The notes under the pieces were generated by a model. The model did no database searches. It was given only the letters and a program-made list of their open reading frames with translations, and had not been told where the DNA came from. A DNA stretch of 64,000 nucleotides, taken from Acidobacteriaceae bacterium (GTDB taxonomy: Bacteria > Acidobacteriota > Terriglobia > Terriglobales > Acidobacteriaceae). The position numbers and the translations under genes are program-made. Shown one piece after another: positions 17,074 to 26,993 of this stretch. Location: contig PKXQ01000107.1 in assembly GCA_003132405.1 (NCBI GenBank), forward strand, positions 1-64,000. Direction: 5' to 3'. Position 1 is the stretch's first letter. Every line of letters begins with the position of its first letter.

Positions 17074-18782
17074 CCAAGCCTCAGCAGCGCCTGTCGCAGG
17101 CGTCCATGCTGCTGCGTAAGATGCAGGTAGAGCATCTCGTCCGCTTTGGCTTTGGCGCGGATTATCTGAAGCAGAGTTTCTTTTTCTCGTTGTGTCCACG
17201 CACGCAATTCCGGCAAATCAGCCAGAACCAGCGCAAAATTATCGAAAGCAGCCTTCTCCAACAGCGTCCACGAAGAGACGCTGACGCCCAATATTTTCTC
17301 CAGCGCGCTCGCCGACTGCTCGCGCATCATGCTGGCGTCTCCGCCAAAATCGCGCGCCATCCTCTGGCTAACTCGCAATCCAATGTTGCGCGTTGAAAAG
17401 CTGTCCCACGCGCCCACTTCGCCTCCGGGCAACTCGTAGAAGAGATGCCCCGCCGCCAGCCGCTTAAGCGTGCGCGCTGACGTCCGGTACTTAGGATCAG
17501 CGGCAATTTTTTTCTCTTCGCTTTCCGCCAATTTTCGTAGTTCCGCGCGTCCCGGCCGAAAGCCCAGCTTCCGGTAGAACCAGAACGCTCCCGACTCAAT
17601 CGCCTCCTCGTTCTCATGGCCAAGCTGATAAGGATAGACCGAGACGCATGTTGTCCCCATCAAATGACAGAGACATCGCAACACTTGAGCGTAGATCCAT
17701 CCCGCCTCGCCGCCGCGGAAAGTATAAAAAGTATTGAAGCCGACCTCCATCCACTCGCACAAGCCGATCGCTTCGATGTAGTTGATCGGCACGCCGTTCT
17801 TCAGCGTCAATCCGGCGACATAGCCGCGCAGTGGCAGACGGCGCTCAGGCGGCAGGTTCCAGAGATAAATTTCAACGCCTCGTCCGAGATCCGATCTCAC
17901 CACCGACCCCGCATCGCCCAGCGTAGTCCCGTAAAGTTCGCGGTATCGCACCAGCATCACCTCGCGGATCAAGTCCATGATCTCTTCACCGTGCTTGCGC
18001 GAAAGCCGGGTCAACTTCGGCGGACGCCTCGCCAACTCGTCCGCCAGCGACACCTGGCTGCGACTGATGAGCGGTTCACTGTGATAAAAAATGTCGCGCA
18101 CACCCTTCCAGTTTCGTGTGCGCGTTATGCCGGAATTTTCGAGATGCCAGCGCAAAGGCACCCGCAGTGATTCGTAGAGTTCAGCTTTCTGTTGCGGCGA
18201 CACGGGCAGATCAGAGAAGCGCTGAATCAGCCACGCCGGAATCAACCTGTTACGATCCGATCCCTTCCTGCCGGCAGCCGCCTCAAACCAGCGCCGCCAT
18301 GGCGTATCAGCCTCGACAAATGCATCATCCTCGAGCAGCGGTATAAAGCGCGGGCCGGTATTCCCCAACTCGCGGCCGGATTCGTAGTTTTCCCAGGCAA
18401 TTTCGACTTTGCCGGGCAGGCGATTGATAAGCCAATGGGCGACGTCAAAACTGAGTGTGTCTTCCATTCGGGTGCCGGCGATTCCGGAGTCTTCGAACGT
18501 GTCGAAGTCATCCATGTCGGGGCCCGCTCCGCGCAGACCTTCTACTTTCTTGTGGAAGTGGTTGAGTATGCGCTCGGTAGCGCGCACCACGGCTGGCCCT
18601 TGCGGAAAAGCGCGCAGAAAAAGCAGCGCTTCGTGAAATCGAATCACGGCAGCAGTATCGGTAAAGTGCACGCCGTCAAGCCGCTTCAGCAGCTTTACCA
18701 CGCGCACCACTTCGCCGCGACCGAAATTGTAGCGGCAGGCTTCGAGTTGAGCGAGTTGACGATCAAGAATATTTGCAGGCAT
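17067..18782 (-). CDS. Uncharacterised protein with C-terminal GNAT-like region
   Basis: About 571 residues from the ATG at 18782 (MPANILDRQL). ATGs at 18809 and 18806 and a longer frame to 18908 are possible, but the last would overlap the upstream gene. No signal peptide or membrane helix. The first 300 residues are unassigned and rich in charged helices. About residues 330-440 have features of a GNAT acyltransferase fold: LRGYVAGLTLKNGVPINYIE as the central strand pair and SGAFWFYRKLGFRP as the final motif. Substrate and role are unknown. It follows the small CC-motif protein on the same strand. Confidence 0.7.
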   Translation of the reverse strand: MPANILDRQLAQLEACRYNFGRGEVVRVVKLLKRLDGVHFTDTAAVIRFHEALLFLRAFPQGPAVVRATERILNHFHKKVEGLRGAGPDMDDFDTFEDSGIAGTRMEDTLSFDVAHWLINRLPGKVEIAWENYESGRELGNTGPRFIPLLEDDAFVEADTPWRRWFEAAAGRKGSDRNRLIPAWLIQRFSDLPVSPQQKAELYESLRVPLRWHLENSGITRTRNWKGVRDIFYHSEPLISRSQVSLADELARRPPKLTRLSRKHGEEIMDLIREVMLVRYRELYGTTLGDAGSVVRSDLGRGVEIYLWNLPPERRLPLRGYVAGLTLKNGVPINYIEAIGLCEWMEVGFNTFYTFRGGEAGWIYAQVLRCLCHLMGTTCVSVYPYQLGHENEEAIESGAFWFYRKLGFRPGRAELRKLAESEEKKIAADPKYRTSARTLKRLAAGHLFYELPGGEVGAWDSFSTRNIGLRVSQRMARDFGGDASMMREQSASALEKILGVSVSSWTLLEKAAFDNFALVLADLPELRAWTQREKETLLQIIRAKAKADEMLYLHLTQQHGRLRQALLRLGS

Positions 18783-18861
18783 AGCCGAGTCCCGACAAGC
18801 GTACATCATGCCTTGCCTGCCGGCGTTGCCTTGACGATAACTGTCATGCCGCCTGCGACGT

Positions 18862-19245
18862 CTAGCCGGTAAGGTCGCCGACTCGATGAGATGGCGCGAG
18901 CGTCCCAAAGAAATCCGCGATCACCGGCTTCGCTTCCTGCGGCCCCGTAACTTCAAGGCAGATTTCTTGATTATCGGCGGCGACGATAATTTTGAAGGTT
19001 AAGAATGGGCAGCACTGCCGCTCCAGATCCACAAGGCTGACAATCTGCGCCGGCAGCGCCGAGCTCGGCGCAAAGTGATAGGCATAGCCGAGCGGCAGGG
19101 AGGTCACGTCGAGGGCAGCATTCCGAAAAGCGTCCAGCACAGTTTGCCGGCGCTCTTGCATTTCAGCATCATTGAGCGTGCAGGCGATCGGCAGCCCCAT
19201 CCGCATAGCGTAGCCGGTTGGCGGAGCAACTTCAAACGGGACCAT
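18862..19245 (-). CDS. Small conserved protein with Cys-Cys motif
   Basis: A 127-residue soluble protein. It opens with GLPIACTLNDAEMQERR and has a central LVDLERQCCPFLTF with adjacent cysteines, then a strand LEVTGPQEAK. From memory, similar small proteins with ERQCCPF occur in many soil bacteria, sometimes near metal-resistance genes, but I know of no proven function. The paired cysteines suggest metal or thiol chemistry. It ends about 80 bp before the probable start of the GNAT-like gene. Confidence 0.7.
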   Translation of the reverse strand: MVPFEVAPPTGYAMRMGLPIACTLNDAEMQERRQTVLDAFRNAALDVTSLPLGYAYHFAPSSALPAQIVSLVDLERQCCPFLTFKIIVAADNQEICLEVTGPQEAKPVIADFFGTLAPSHRVGDLTG

Positions 19246-19408
19246 CAGTTGGCGGCAGCGGGCATGATCGGCGCGCCATTCTCCATGCTATAATCTTTAT
19301 TCGCCTGAACGTTTGTACGTCGAGGCTGATCCTGTGATTTCCTCCGCGGGCGGATCCGTAATTCCGAGAAACAACGCAAATCACGATTTTTAGAGACGAG
19401 GTACAACT

Positions 19409-20155
19409 ATGTCCGGCCATTCCAAATGGGCAACCATCAAGCATAAAAAGGGCGCGCTCGACGCCAAGCGCGGCAAGATTTTCACCCGTCTCATCAAAGA
19501 AATTGCCATGGCCGCCAAGTCGGGCGGAGACCCTGACATGAATCCGCGCCTGCGCACCGCCATCCTCGCGGCCAAGTCTGAGAACATGCCCGCCGATAAC
19601 ATCAAGCGCGCCATTCAGCGCGGCACCGGCGAATTGCCCGGCCTGACCTACGAAGAATTTATTCTCGAAGGCTACGGCCCCGGCGGCGTGGCACTGCTCG
19701 CCGAAATTTCCACCGACAATCGCAACCGCACCGTCAGCGAAATCCGCCACGTATTCGGCAAAAACAACGGCAACATGGCCGAAGCGGGTGCGGTCTCGTG
19801 GATGTTCAAGAAGAAGGGCGACATCGTGATTCCAAAGTCCGCCGCTAAAGAAGACGATCTGATGAACATCATCCTCGAATCTGGTGGCGAAGACTTGAAG
19901 GACGAAGGCGAGAACTGGGAAATCTTGACCGAGCCTTCCGCCTACGAAGCGGTTCTCGAAGCAGTGAAGAAAGCTGGCATCACTCCCGCTTCTTCGAGCG
20001 TGAGCATGGTGCCTGATAATTACATCAAACTGGAAGGGCAGCAGGCGATGCAAATGATTCGCCTCCTCGAAGCGCTGGAAGACAGCGACGACGTGCAGAA
20101 CGTGCACGCCAACTTCGACATCGACCAGAAGCTGCTGGAAGAAGTTGCAGGCTGA
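19409..20155 (+). CDS. yebC: YebC/PmpR family protein
   Basis: A 248-residue member of the YebC/TACO1 family with the invariant start [20 protein letters not shown] and the motif [14 protein letters not shown]. Length and all three domains are normal. Members were long called transcriptional regulators, and recent work ties many to translation of proline-rich stretches. A good TATAAT hexamer lies at 19,289-19,294 about 115 bp upstream, without a clear -35. The gene stands alone. Confidence 0.95.
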   Translation: MSGHSKWATIKHKKGALDAKRGKIFTRLIKEIAMAAKSGGDPDMNPRLRTAILAAKSENMPADNIKRAIQRGTGELPGLTYEEFILEGYGPGGVALLAEISTDNRNRTVSEIRHVFGKNNGNMAEAGAVSWMFKKKGDIVIPKSAAKEDDLMNIILESGGEDLKDEGENWEILTEPSAYEAVLEAVKKAGITPASSSVSMVPDNYIKLEGQQAMQMIRLLEALEDSDDVQNVHANFDIDQKLLEEVAG

Positions 20156-20458
20156 AGGAATGAGGGATGCGCTTTACTGCCTGCGGGAATACTCAATTTT
20201 GCTTTTGGGTGGCGCAACGCTTCAGCGCTGCGATAACAGCTTTGTTTTGATCGCGGCTTTTTAGCCGCTGAGGGAATGCACCTTTCAAACTGAGCCGTTA
20301 CCGATCTTCTTATTCGGAAAAGTTTTCAACACCATTGAGGAAAAGTTTGTGGAAAACTGGAAGCTTATTCCTGTAACCTCCGATTAACCAATCGCTTTAA
20401 CATTCTGCACTGCCTAGGGTGCTTACTGTATTGATTCTCCCTTGACCAGATCGCACCC
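20156..20458. other. Intergenic region yebC-tlyA
   Basis: No gene is seen in these 303 bp. It holds one copy of the GGCGCAACGC/CGGCTTTTTAGCCG repeat at about 20,203-20,279. A short AT-rich stretch includes one exact DnaA-box sequence (TGTGGAAAA at 20,348-20,356, complement TTTTCCACA). The remaining part before tlyA presumably carries its promoter. Confidence 0.6.
20203..20279. repeat. Dispersed GC-rich hairpin repeat (GGCGCAACGC type)
   Basis: TTTTGGGTGGCGCAACGC, then TTCAGCGCTGCG and a CGGCTTTTTAGCCG hairpin ending GAGGGAATG. Same family as 13,852-13,970 and, inverted, 34,469-34,545. Confidence 0.7.
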
Positions 20459-21241
20459 GTGAAAACGCGTCTCGACAAATTGCTCGTGGAGCGTGGCCTT
20501 ACCCCTTCCCGCGGGCGCGCACAGGCTCTCATCCTCGCCGGAAAAGTTCTCGTCAACGAGCAGAAGATCGAAAAGGCTGGCGCGTCGATCGATGCGGACT
20601 CGGCTCTCCGCCTGCTAGGCGAAGATCTGCGCTACGTCAGCCGCGGCGGCCTCAAGCTAGAGAAGGCGATCGAGCACTGGCAAATCGATCTTCACGACAG
20701 AATTTGTCTCGATGTTGGCGCCTCCACCGGCGGTTTCAGCGATTGCATGCTGCAACACGGCGCGGCCCGCGTAATCGCCATCGATACCGGCTACGGTCAG
20801 ATCGATTTCAATCTTCGCAACCATCCCCGACTGCGCCTCCTGGAAAAAACCAACGCCCGTTATATCGAGCCCTCCGCTATCGGCGAGGCCATCGACTTCA
20901 TCGCCATGGACGTGTCTTTCATCTCGGCCACGCTGGTGCTGCCAGCCGTGATTCGCGCCTCTTCGCCTATCGATCGCGCGACCAGCGAAATAGCCCGTTC
21001 CACTAACCGCCAAATCGTCGTCCTCGTGAAACCGCAATTTGAAGCGGGCAGGGAACTGGTGGGCAAGGGCGGAATCGTGCGCGACGAAGCCGCCCAGCAA
21101 GCAGCCGTATCCAAAGTAGAGGCAGCGCTGATAGCCCTCGGATGCACCCATACCGAGTCGATCGACTCTCCCATCCTCGGCGGTGAAGGCAACCGCGAAT
21201 TCCTGTTGCACGCTGAGCTTCCCGCGCTTGCCCGCCGCTGA
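20459..21241 (+). CDS. tlyA: TlyA family rRNA (cytidine-2'-O)-methyltransferase
   Basis: A 260-residue protein with a GTG start. The N-terminal S4 RNA-binding domain covers about 1-62 (TRLDKLLVERGLTPSRGRAQ). An FtsJ-like Rossmann methyltransferase domain follows, with the SAM motif DVGASTGGFSDCML at about 83-96. TlyA proteins 2'-O-methylate 16S and/or 23S rRNA, and in some species are annotated as haemolysins. It is the first gene of a probable tlyA-nadK-hydrolase operon, a common grouping of tlyA with nadK. Confidence 0.93.
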   Translation: MKTRLDKLLVERGLTPSRGRAQALILAGKVLVNEQKIEKAGASIDADSALRLLGEDLRYVSRGGLKLEKAIEHWQIDLHDRICLDVGASTGGFSDCMLQHGAARVIAIDTGYGQIDFNLRNHPRLRLLEKTNARYIEPSAIGEAIDFIAMDVSFISATLVLPAVIRASSPIDRATSEIARSTNRQIVVLVKPQFEAGRELVGKGGIVRDEAAQQAAVSKVEAALIALGCTHTESIDSPILGGEGNREFLLHAELPALARR

Positions 21242-21328
21242 TTCTGTACAATCGACATTCCGATCTCCGAACGGAATGTCGGAATATGAAGACGCGCCGG
21301 AACGAACGCTAGAAAATAATCCGCGAAC

Positions 21329-22213
21329 ATGTCGACGTCCACTCCAATCTCAACCCGCCAGAAAACGGTGGCTATCATTTCCAAGCCTGATCGTCCCGAG
21401 CTTGGCGAGGCCCTCCCGGCCATCCAAAAATGGTTGCAACAACGCAACTATACAGTCGTAGTCGACGAAGAAAGCGCTGCCTATTTTTCCGCAAATGATG
21501 TGATGCCGCGCGCCGACCTCGCTCAACGTTCCCCATATCTGGCTCTGGTGCTCGGAGGCGACGGCACTCTGCTCTCCGCCGTGCGCGCGGTCGCCAAAGC
21601 CGGCACCCTGATCCTCGGCGTCAATCTCGGCACCCTCGGTTTCATGACCGAACTAACGCTGTCCGGCCTGTATCCGGCTCTCGAAGCAATCGAGGAAGAG
21701 CATTACGTCATCGACAGCCGTTCCATGCTGACTGGTTCGCTGCTCCGCGGCGGCGCAATCCTGGCCACGCACGCCGCCCTGAACGAAGTAGTAGTCAGCA
21801 AAAGCGCCATCGCCCGTCTGAATCACTTCGAAGTTTTCGTCGACGCGGAATTTGTTTCGAGCTACCGGGCCGATGCGCTGATTATCGCCACGCCCACTGG
21901 TTCTACCGCGTATTCTCTAGGAGCGGGCGGACCAATTCTCAACCCCGACGTGAATGCCTTCGTGATTACGCCCGTCTCGCCCCACGGATTGACGCATCGT
22001 CCCGTGGTAGTGCGCGATACAGTCGAAATTGAAATTCACGTCAATACTGGGAAGGAAGAGGCATATCTCAGTTTCGATGGCCAGGTCGGCATGCCGGCAT
22101 GCGATGGCGACATCGTACGCTGCATAAAATCGGAGCATCAAGCTAGATTGTTGCGTTTCCAGAAAACATTTTTCGATGTGCTTGCCACCAAGCTCAATTG
22201 GGGAGAACGGTGA
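21329..22213 (+). CDS. nadK: NAD kinase
   Basis: Phosphorylates NAD to NADP. It has 294 residues with the GGDGTLL motif at about 76-82, the NLGTLGF loop, and the LNEVVVSKS and TPTGSTAYSLGAGGP substrate segments. Length and motifs are complete. It follows tlyA by 87 bp. Its stop codon overlaps the GTG start of the alpha/beta hydrolase gene. Confidence 0.96.
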   Translation: MSTSTPISTRQKTVAIISKPDRPELGEALPAIQKWLQQRNYTVVVDEESAAYFSANDVMPRADLAQRSPYLALVLGGDGTLLSAVRAVAKAGTLILGVNLGTLGFMTELTLSGLYPALEAIEEEHYVIDSRSMLTGSLLRGGAILATHAALNEVVVSKSAIARLNHFEVFVDAEFVSSYRADALIIATPTGSTAYSLGAGGPILNPDVNAFVITPVSPHGLTHRPVVVRDTVEIEIHVNTGKEEAYLSFDGQVGMPACDGDIVRCIKSEHQARLLRFQKTFFDVLATKLNWGER

Positions 22214-23151
22214 CCGGCGCCGATCCAGGAAACAACGCTCGCGGAAATGTTGTGAGAGAAAACTTCGCGGACGAAATCCATCCTCGCCTTACCGAGCACA
22301 CATTCGACGCCGGCCAGGTTCAATTAAATTATGCTGAAGGCCCGGCCAGTGGGCCGCCACTCGTACTGCTGCACGGACTCGGCCGCCGCTGGCAAGTATT
22401 TCTGCCTCTTATTCCAGCGCTCAGCCAGCGCTGGCACATTTTCGCGCCCAACCTTCGCGGTCACGGCAAATCCTCCCGCGTCGCTCGCGGATACCACGGT
22501 CCGCAATATTCTGAAGACATTGTCCACCTGCTGCGCGAGCGCGTTGGCGCTCCGGCTGTCATCTTCGGGCATTCTCTAGGCGGCATGCTGGCCATGTGGC
22601 TCGCCTCGCATCATCCGGAACTGGTGCGCGCCCTGATTCTTGGCGACAACCGCATCATCGTCGGAAACATGCATCACCCGATGTATAAGGCGCTGTTCTC
22701 AGGACTCCGCGATCTCGCGCGCAAAGGCGGCACGGTCGACGAGATCGCAGAGGGGATCGGCAAAATTGAACTGCCCCTTCCTGGCAGCGAGGGCGAAAAC
22801 GCTGAGAACGTCACGATCAATCAACTTCCCGGCAACGACAAAGCCTACCTGACCCGCTGGGCGCGTTGCGTGCAACAGGCCGATCCCGACACCTATGACA
22901 TGGTGCTCGATGGATCGTCGCTAGAAGGTTGGGATGGAGAGACCGTATTGCGAGGAATTGCTTGCCCCACGCTTCTTCTGCAAGCCACGAGGGAGTTAGG
23001 AGGCCTTATGTCCGACGCCGATGTCGCGCTGGCCAAGCGCCTCTTGCCGCATCACGCGCATGTGCAATTTGAGAACCTCGGCCACGCGCTCTTCATCCAG
23101 CAGCCGGAACCAGTATTGCAAGCAGTGACGAGCTTTCTGGAATCGCTATAA
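22210..23151 (+). CDS. Alpha/beta-fold hydrolase
   Basis: About 313 residues. I start at the GTG at 22210, which overlaps the nadK stop (GTGA) and implies translational coupling. The catalytic triad is visible as GHSLGG (Ser about 122), an Asp after strand 6 and the final His in NLGHALF. The oxyanion segment LLHGLGRRW is typical. Substrate unknown. It lacks a signal peptide. Confidence 0.87.
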   Translation: MTGADPGNNARGNVVRENFADEIHPRLTEHTFDAGQVQLNYAEGPASGPPLVLLHGLGRRWQVFLPLIPALSQRWHIFAPNLRGHGKSSRVARGYHGPQYSEDIVHLLRERVGAPAVIFGHSLGGMLAMWLASHHPELVRALILGDNRIIVGNMHHPMYKALFSGLRDLARKGGTVDEIAEGIGKIELPLPGSEGENAENVTINQLPGNDKAYLTRWARCVQQADPDTYDMVLDGSSLEGWDGETVLRGIACPTLLLQATRELGGLMSDADVALAKRLLPHHAHVQFENLGHALFIQQPEPVLQAVTSFLESL

Positions 23152-23160
23152 AGCAGAGAG

Positions 23161-23868
23161 CTATTGCCGAACGAAGGAGACTGTCAGCACTCCTTGGATC
23201 GTGTTCCAGTCGTCGCTTTCACTGTTGAACTCGACTTCCCGACGGTGATCGAAAAATCGTACGTCGAGCAGCAAGAGTTTGCGAATTACAAATTGCCAGC
23301 CGTCCGGGTCGTAGATGCGAGTTTCGTCGTAGACCGCTCCATACACAACATATACGCGCGATTTCCACTCTACGAGCATTGCTTTTTGATTCGTCAGCGT
23401 GCTCACCAGGGCGGGAGCACCCAAAGAACTCGGTGAGAGATATTCTGCTCGGACATTGATGGACAGGCCGTCACTCAAAACATGCCTGCCTTCTATTTTC
23501 GCGCTTAAATCCTTCAAGGACGAGGCAGAAAGCACGGCGTCTTCCAGGCCAGAATCCTTCCCACAGCACACATCCTTGTCGCGAATAACGGTCTCCAGCG
23601 CCGTTGCGAGCACCGCTGTCGACTTCCAGGAAGGTGCCGTCAGCGATGGAAGATTCGCAATGCGAACCACTTGATTAGGGAGAAATACGGCATTGGGGGA
23701 TGGTGTGTTCTGAGCAGAGGCAGAAGCTGTGGTCAGCCAAGCCAGCGCCCAACCCACAAATATTAGTCTTCCGATGAATAGCAAGCGATTGATGATGGAG
23801 AAGCGCAATTCGGCCACGGCAGCCTCCAAGGATCCATACCTATCTTGAGCCGAAACACTAACGTTCAA
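23161..23868 (-). CDS. Hypothetical exported protein
   Basis: A 235-residue protein with a hydrophobic helix near residues 28-52 ending in TASASAQ, likely a signal peptide preceded by an over-long N-terminus. An internal start may therefore be used. The mature part shows paired cysteines (DVCCGKDSG) and beta-rich C-terminal sequence, with no family I recognise. It ends 10 nt from the convergent alpha/beta hydrolase gene. Confidence 0.65.
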   Translation of the reverse strand: MNVSVSAQDRYGSLEAAVAELRFSIINRLLFIGRLIFVGWALAWLTTASASAQNTPSPNAVFLPNQVVRIANLPSLTAPSWKSTAVLATALETVIRDKDVCCGKDSGLEDAVLSASSLKDLSAKIEGRHVLSDGLSINVRAEYLSPSSLGAPALVSTLTNQKAMLVEWKSRVYVVYGAVYDETRIYDPDGWQFVIRKLLLLDVRFFDHRREVEFNSESDDWNTIQGVLTVSFVRQ

Positions 23869-23872
23869 CAGG

Positions 23873-25198
23873 TTACGAAAGTCGAGACTCCATCCTCAGC
23901 TGATCCTCCACGCTTTCTCGCCGCCGAATCACCTTCGCCTTCGCGCCATCCACCAGCACCTCCGCCGCTCGGCCGCGCGTATTGTAGTTTGATCCCAGCA
24001 CCGCTCCATACGCGCCCACATCGAGAATCGCCAGCAGATCGCCCTCTTTAGCCAGAGAAAGTTTTCGATCCCGGGCAAAAAAGTCGCCCGTCTCGCAGAT
24101 CGGCCCGACCACATCCGTAATCTCAGTTTCCTTCGACGCGCGACTCACCGGAACAATCTCATGATAAGCACCATACAGCGACGGACGCATCAGATCGTTC
24201 ATCGCCGCATCAACAATTAAGAACCGCTTGCGATGGTTCGTCTTCCGGTAAAGCACTCGCGTCAACAAAACGCCCGCCGCTCCTACGATCGACCGCCCCG
24301 GCTCGAGCAACAAATGCAGCTTCATTCCGCGCAACGGACCAAGCACCGCCCGGGCATAAGCCGCAATCTGCCTTTCAAAGTTCTGCTGCGTGCCTTCGTA
24401 AGAAATTCCTAACCCCCCGCCCGCGTCAATGTAGCGAATGTCATGACCCTGCACTCGCAGCACGCGCACCAACCCAACCATGCGCGCCAGCGCCTCGCGA
24501 AATGTGGCAACATCCGTAATCTGCGATCCGATATGGACGCTGACTCCAGCCACGTTCAGACACGGCTCCTTCGCAGCCTGCGCATAGAGCGCCTGCGCCT
24601 CCGGTATCGGCACGCCAAACTTATGCTGATGTAATCCGGTTGAAATATAAGGATGCGTTTTCGCTGAGACGTCGGGGTTGACCCTTACGGCGACGGCCGC
24701 ACGTTTTTTCAACCTCGTCGCAGTCGCCGCAAGCAACTGCAACTCCGAAGAGCTTTCGATGTTAAACAACAATATCCCCGCGCGCAGCGCAAGCTCCATC
24801 TCTGCAGCAGTCTTGCCCACTCCGGAAAACACTACCTTGTTCGCGGACTTTCGGCGGACGCGCAGAACTCGTTGCAGTTCTCCGCCAGACACCACGTCAA
24901 AGCCCGCCCCTTCGCCAGCAACCAGGCGTAGAATGGCCAGCGTCGAATTGGCCTTGACGGAGTAGCAGAGGGTGTGGGGAATGGCTCGAAAAGCGCTGCC
25001 GAAGGCGCTAAGCCGCGCGCGAATCATCGCTGCCGAATAAACGTAAAGCGGTGTTCCGCGCTGTTCCGCTAATTGCTCCAGCGCGACGCGCTCGCAGTAA
25101 AGCTCTTCGATGGGGAGCTCAGGTGCTCGTCCGCGCACGCCCTTCCAGCGATAAGCAAAGGCAGGTGGCCGCAGCAACGACTCGCGCTCGCGTTTCAC
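23873..25198 (-). CDS. lysA: Diaminopimelate decarboxylase
   Basis: PLP enzyme of the final step of lysine synthesis (meso-diaminopimelate to lysine and CO2), a fold-type III alanine-racemase-like barrel. It has 441 residues. The cofactor lysine is in CYSVKANS (about K82). GGGLGISY and EPGRSIVG are phosphate and substrate motifs, and CETGDFFARD holds the active-site Cys of the partner subunit. The N-terminal 30 residues are an unusual extension. The GTG start overlaps the stop of the upstream phosphatase gene, so the two are likely coupled. Confidence 0.94.
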   Translation of the reverse strand: MKRERESLLRPPAFAYRWKGVRGRAPELPIEELYCERVALEQLAEQRGTPLYVYSAAMIRARLSAFGSAFRAIPHTLCYSVKANSTLAILRLVAGEGAGFDVVSGGELQRVLRVRRKSANKVVFSGVGKTAAEMELALRAGILLFNIESSSELQLLAATATRLKKRAAVAVRVNPDVSAKTHPYISTGLHQHKFGVPIPEAQALYAQAAKEPCLNVAGVSVHIGSQITDVATFREALARMVGLVRVLRVQGHDIRYIDAGGGLGISYEGTQQNFERQIAAYARAVLGPLRGMKLHLLLEPGRSIVGAAGVLLTRVLYRKTNHRKRFLIVDAAMNDLMRPSLYGAYHEIVPVSRASKETEITDVVGPICETGDFFARDRKLSLAKEGDLLAILDVGAYGAVLGSNYNTRGRAAEVLVDGAKAKVIRRRESVEDQLRMESRLS

Positions 25199-26979
25199 TT
25201 GCGTTTGCCGGAAGACTGGCCGTCTTTCACTTTAATTGCGACCACCGTCTGATCGTCGAATGTATCCACGCCCGCGGCGTGCTCGGTTACTGCCTTAAAG
25301 ATTTCATTGACTACGCACTCCGCCGACTTCGCAGCGCAGCCCGCGACGATCGCCTCCACGCGCTCCTGGCCAAATGAGTGCCCATGGCGATTGCGCGCGT
25401 CGAGAATTCCGTCGCTATAGAACACGAAGAGATCGCCCGGTTTTGCCTTGAAACTCAGTTCGTCATACTCGGCTTCGTCGAAAAGCCCCAGTGGCAGCCC
25501 AGTCGCGTCGATCGATTCAATCTTGCCCTCATGCCAATAGATCGGCCGCGGCAAGCCGGAATTGGCCACCAGCAAAGATCGCCGCTCGTCATCCCACACC
25601 GCGTAAATAATGGAGACAAATTGCGCCGCAATCCGCCGCTCCGCCAGCGAAAGATTCACCGCCGAAAGCATCTCCGCCGGCCCCGGCTCAATCGGCGCGT
25701 GCGACCGCAGAATGCCGCTGACCAGCGCCGCATAAATCGCCGCCGGCGCTCCCTTGCCGCTAACATCTCCAATCGCAATTCCCAGCCGTGACAGCGAATA
25801 TGGAACGAAATCATACAAATCTCCGCCAATGGCGCGCGCCGGAACAAACTTCGCCTCGACATCGAGGTGCTTCATCTTCGGACGCGAATGTGGCAGCAAA
25901 CGAAATTGCAGTTCGCGCGCCAGCGCCAGATCCCGCTCCAGGCGCTGCTCCTGCCTCGCAATCTCCTCATACAGCCGCGCATTCTCAATGGCAATCGCAA
26001 GCTGCGCCGCCAGCGTAGTCAATGTTCGTTTGTGATCCTCCGTGAAATAGCCGCGCCGCGTGTGTTCCAGATCCAGCACACCGATCACCCGTTCCTGATA
26101 GATCAGCGGAACCGCCAGCTCCGACCGCGTCTCCGGATTGCCCACGATGTAAATCGGGCTCTTGGCCACGTCAGGCACAAGGACCGCTTCTTTAGCCTGC
26201 GCCGCGTGACCCACCACTCCCCGGCCAAGCGGGATGTCATGTTTCAGATGCAGCCTCTCTTCAAAGCGCTGTGCAAAGCGATGCTGCAGCTTTTCTCCCC
26301 GCTGATCGAGCAACAGAATGCTGAACATCTGATAATCGATCAGCCGATTGAGCAACTCGGCGACACGTTTGAGCAGTTCGTCGAGATTCAAAATCGACGT
26401 AAGTTCGCGCGCAATTTCATTAAGCAGCAGCAAAGTCCGCGCCTGGCGCGTGATCCGAGTGTGCAGCCGCGCGTTCTCGATCCCCACCGCCATGCGCGAC
26501 GCAATCAGCGTCAGCAGGCGCTTGTGCTCTTCGGTGAAATAACCTTTCTCACGCGCCTCAATATCGATCACGCCAATCACGCGATTCTTAACAATCAGCG
26601 GAATCGCCAGCTCCGAGTGCACGTTCGGCATGGCCTCGATGTAGAAATCTTCCTGCGCCGCGTCCGCGACCAGCACCGCTTGCCGCGTCTCAGCGGCGCG
26701 TCCCGTAACGCCCTGGCCCACCTTTACGCGCAATCGATCGGCAACTTTCGGCGGATAGCCGACATGAAAGCGTACATACAACTCCTGCCGCGCCTCGTTG
26801 AGCAGCAGAATGGCAAAAATCTCATAATCGATAACTTTGCGGACGATTTCCGCCACTCGCTGCAGCGTGGTTTCCAGATCGAGCGTGGTGTTGACCACGT
26901 CGGCCACTTCCAGCAGCAGGGGCTCCACGCCGCCAGCAGGCTCAATTTGCGAAACCGCAGTGTTCACAGGCTTCATCAT
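25195..26979 (-). CDS. GAF-GAF-PP2C (RsbU/SpoIIE-type) serine phosphatase
   Basis: A 594-residue signalling protein. Two GAF domains in tandem (about 20-165 and 185-335), each ending with a VIGVxDIE/LE and GYFTEDHKR stretch, precede a short coiled segment (about 340-370). A PP2C-type phosphatase domain follows (about 380-590) with metal-binding motifs GGDLYDF, IGDVSGKG and SDGILDARN. Such proteins dephosphorylate anti-sigma-factor antagonists in partner-switching pathways. No antagonist or anti-sigma gene is adjacent. No membrane segment is present. Its stop overlaps lysA. Confidence 0.92.
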   Translation of the reverse strand: MMKPVNTAVSQIEPAGGVEPLLLEVADVVNTTLDLETTLQRVAEIVRKVIDYEIFAILLLNEARQELYVRFHVGYPPKVADRLRVKVGQGVTGRAAETRQAVLVADAAQEDFYIEAMPNVHSELAIPLIVKNRVIGVIDIEAREKGYFTEEHKRLLTLIASRMAVGIENARLHTRITRQARTLLLLNEIARELTSILNLDELLKRVAELLNRLIDYQMFSILLLDQRGEKLQHRFAQRFEERLHLKHDIPLGRGVVGHAAQAKEAVLVPDVAKSPIYIVGNPETRSELAVPLIYQERVIGVLDLEHTRRGYFTEDHKRTLTTLAAQLAIAIENARLYEEIARQEQRLERDLALARELQFRLLPHSRPKMKHLDVEAKFVPARAIGGDLYDFVPYSLSRLGIAIGDVSGKGAPAAIYAALVSGILRSHAPIEPGPAEMLSAVNLSLAERRIAAQFVSIIYAVWDDERRSLLVANSGLPRPIYWHEGKIESIDATGLPLGLFDEAEYDELSFKAKPGDLFVFYSDGILDARNRHGHSFGQERVEAIVAGCAAKSAECVVNEIFKAVTEHAAGVDTFDDQTVVAIKVKDGQSSGKRK

Positions 26980-26993
26980 AACAGCCGGTTAGT

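Noticed and set aside
19232-20107. 291-codon minus-strand ORF
   Set aside because: Antisense to the well-conserved yebC gene.
20348-20356. Exact DnaA box (TGTGGAAAA) as an origin marker
   Set aside because: Single box, 12 kb from the skew switch and parS; one match is expected by chance in a window of this size.
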